Below are positions 27,251-28,223 of a DNA stretch of 28,223 nt, piece by piece (within the stretch, counting starts at the first letter, position 1; every line of letters starts with the position of its first letter). The notes beneath the pieces were generated by a model that worked only from the letters and a program-made list of their open reading frames with translations, had not been told where the DNA came from and made no database searches. A program made the position numbers and the translations under genes. The stretch is from a virus, in the IMG/VR virus record IMGVR_UViG_3300047457_000373, positions 1 to 28,223 of that record; one strand, given 5' to 3'.

Positions 27251-28003
27251 ATGGCGGCATTGTACGATTCCTCCGAACTATACGAGAATACTTTATTCAC
27301 GTATGAAGGCATGCCGCTTCGCACGGCGAGCGGCAATGGCACTGGCGCACAAACAACTAGCAGCAATGCAATAAAACTGCGCACCGCCACGGGAAGTGGC
27401 ACGGGCACGCAATCCGCTTCTGGTTCACGTTTATTCCTAAAGACTGCTTCAGGTTCTGGCGTTGGTGCGTCAACCGCACTTGGTGCAGTGGCGCATCTGG
27501 AGACTGGCTCTGGCTCTGGCGTGGGCGGCTCTGCCGCTTCTGGCTTGCGAACCGCAATCCGCACTGCCACTGGCAGTGGGCAAGGCGCACAAGCAGGCGC
27601 CAGTCTGCGCACCGTTCCAAGAACCGCTTCTGGTTCTGGAACTGGCACGCATGCAATCACATCGTTCAAGGGTCGCTCTGCTTCCGCTACAGGTTCTGGC
27701 ACATCGACAGGCGCGGCGGATTGGGTGCGCCAAGTCTTCCGAGGAGCCGTTGGTTCTGGCTCTTCGTCGGCACTAACACAGACGCTCCGAACAGTTTTCA
27801 AATCCGCTACGGGCGCTGGCTCATCTTCCGCCATCGCTGTCAGGGATGTCATCATTCTGCGTTCGTCGGCATCGGATGGTGCTGGGTCAACGGATGTGGC
27901 ATTGTGGGCGAATGCTGGCCGCACGCTAAACGACACAATCGTTTTGCGTCAAGTAATTCAGGTTGGCTTCCCACCTGAAATCAGGACGTACCTACGCCGA
28001 TAA
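27251..28003 (+). CDS. Gly/Ser/Thr-rich tandem-repeat protein, 250 aa
   Basis: After a 20-residue start, the protein is built from nine or ten repeats of about 20 residues (residues about 22-205). Each begins with a pattern like hRTATGSGxGxxxA, where h is hydrophobic: LRTASGNGTG, LRTATGSGTG, LKTASGSGVG, IRTATGSGQG, PRTASGSGTG and so on. It then changes to a short, more ordinary C-terminus ending RTYLRR. Such repeats suggest a fibrous or filamentous virion component. Gly-Ser-Gly turns alternating with an Arg/Lys-Thr strand hint at a stacked beta structure. The ATG follows the upstream stop by one base and has AGGAAA before it. The family is unknown. Confidence 0.75.
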   Translation: MAALYDSSELYENTLFTYEGMPLRTASGNGTGAQTTSSNAIKLRTATGSGTGTQSASGSRLFLKTASGSGVGASTALGAVAHLETGSGSGVGGSAASGLRTAIRTATGSGQGAQAGASLRTVPRTASGSGTGTHAITSFKGRSASATGSGTSTGAADWVRQVFRGAVGSGSSSALTQTLRTVFKSATGAGSSSAIAVRDVIILRSSASDGAGSTDVALWANAGRTLNDTIVLRQVIQVGFPPEIRTYLRR

Positions 28004-28004
28004 T

Positions 28005-28223
28005 ATGGAACTAAACGAACTGCTCAATGAGCGTGAATGGCGGCTTTGCCGCGGGTCCTCCGATTCTATCGATGACCTGCTTGAAGGCTTCGCCTATTTC
28101 TGCGAGAACTATTGGAATATCAAGCACCCCGAGCAGGGGCGTATTCTGTTCGAGTTGCGTGAAGCCCAGTCGGAAACCATTCGCGCTTGGATGAGCAACC
28201 GCTATAGCGTGGTGCTCAAAGCC
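28005..28223 (+). CDS. terL: Terminase large subunit, N-terminal part (cut by window edge)
   Basis: The 73 visible residues match the N-terminus of phage large terminases: F-x-x-NYW-x-IKHPE-x-GRILFELREAQ, then TIRAWMSNRYSVVLKA at the edge, where the family goes on into its Walker A-like ATPase motif. The full protein would hold an ATPase motor and a nuclease that cut and pump DNA into heads. It starts one base after the repeat protein's stop. The ATPase and nuclease motifs lie outside the window, so activity cannot be checked here. Confidence 0.82.
   Translation, partial: MELNELLNEREWRLCRGSSDSIDDLLEGFAYFCENYWNIKHPEQGRILFELREAQSETIRAWMSNRYSVVLKA

Noticed and set aside
24993-28003. Diversity-generating retroelement near the fibre genes
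   Set aside because: No reverse transcriptase and no template/variable repeat pair with adenine-specific changes was seen.
1-28223. tRNA, rRNA, integrase or insertion sequence
   Set aside because: No cloverleaf with a conserved T-arm, no recombinase motif and no terminal inverted repeats were recognised by eye. A tRNAscan run would settle the tRNA question.

Overview
The window is a contiguous piece of a tailed double-stranded DNA bacteriophage genome (Caudoviricetes). The evidence is a terminase large-subunit start at the right edge, tail-fibre type proteins, a 2853-residue virion-type protein, an M15-type peptidoglycan peptidase, and a compact replication/recombination block (primase, DnaB-like helicase, RecB/Cas4-like nuclease, RusA resolvase). 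Genes are tightly packed, with TAATG, ATGA and GTGA start/stop overlaps throughout. The host cannot be fixed from the sequence. Base composition is moderate, no tRNA gene was seen, and no integrase or host gene is present.

Layout. (1) Positions 1-11752, rightward: the tail of a Cys-containing gene, three virion-type proteins (144, 289 and 431 aa), the giant 2853-aa protein and a 164-aa lysin. (2) Positions 11734-17494, leftward and converging on the lysin: eleven genes read from 17494 downward. They encode a Zn/HTH protein, a RecB/Cas4-like nuclease, an unknown protein, a DnaB-like helicase, an archaeo-eukaryotic primase, a RusA resolvase, a possible nuclease-fold protein, a sigma-region-4-like HTH fused to a DUF1599/Nmad1-type domain, and three small proteins. 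(3) Positions 17668-23160, leftward accessory region: a class II glutamine amidotransferase and a zinc-ribbon amidoligase lie in one seven-gene unit that ends in a strong terminator. Three further short units of small unknown genes lie upstream. (4) Positions 23439-24276, leftward: three small phage proteins, two of them very basic. (5) Positions 24418-28223, rightward: small terminase candidate, zinc-ribbon protein, tail-fibre proteins including a beta-propeller and a Gly/Ser/Thr repeat protein, then the start of the large terminase.

Two things stand out. First, an 18-base near-palindrome, TTGATAGGAACCTATCAA, occurs four times (one copy with a last-base change), always in the same orientation and only at the boundaries between leftward units in the accessory region. 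A diverged copy sits at the divergent junction near 24350, and a weaker relative lies in the leader of the replication block. These look like the phage's own promoter/operator system. Second, the unit driven by the copy at 20965 pairs a GS-like amidoligase (with a multi-zinc-ribbon N-terminus) with a class II glutamine amidotransferase (with a Cys-rich C-terminus), plus a one-helix membrane peptide and four small proteins. The amidotransferase would release ammonia from glutamine and the ligase would form an amide or peptide-like bond on an unknown target. This predicted phage modification system is the best candidate here for undescribed biology.
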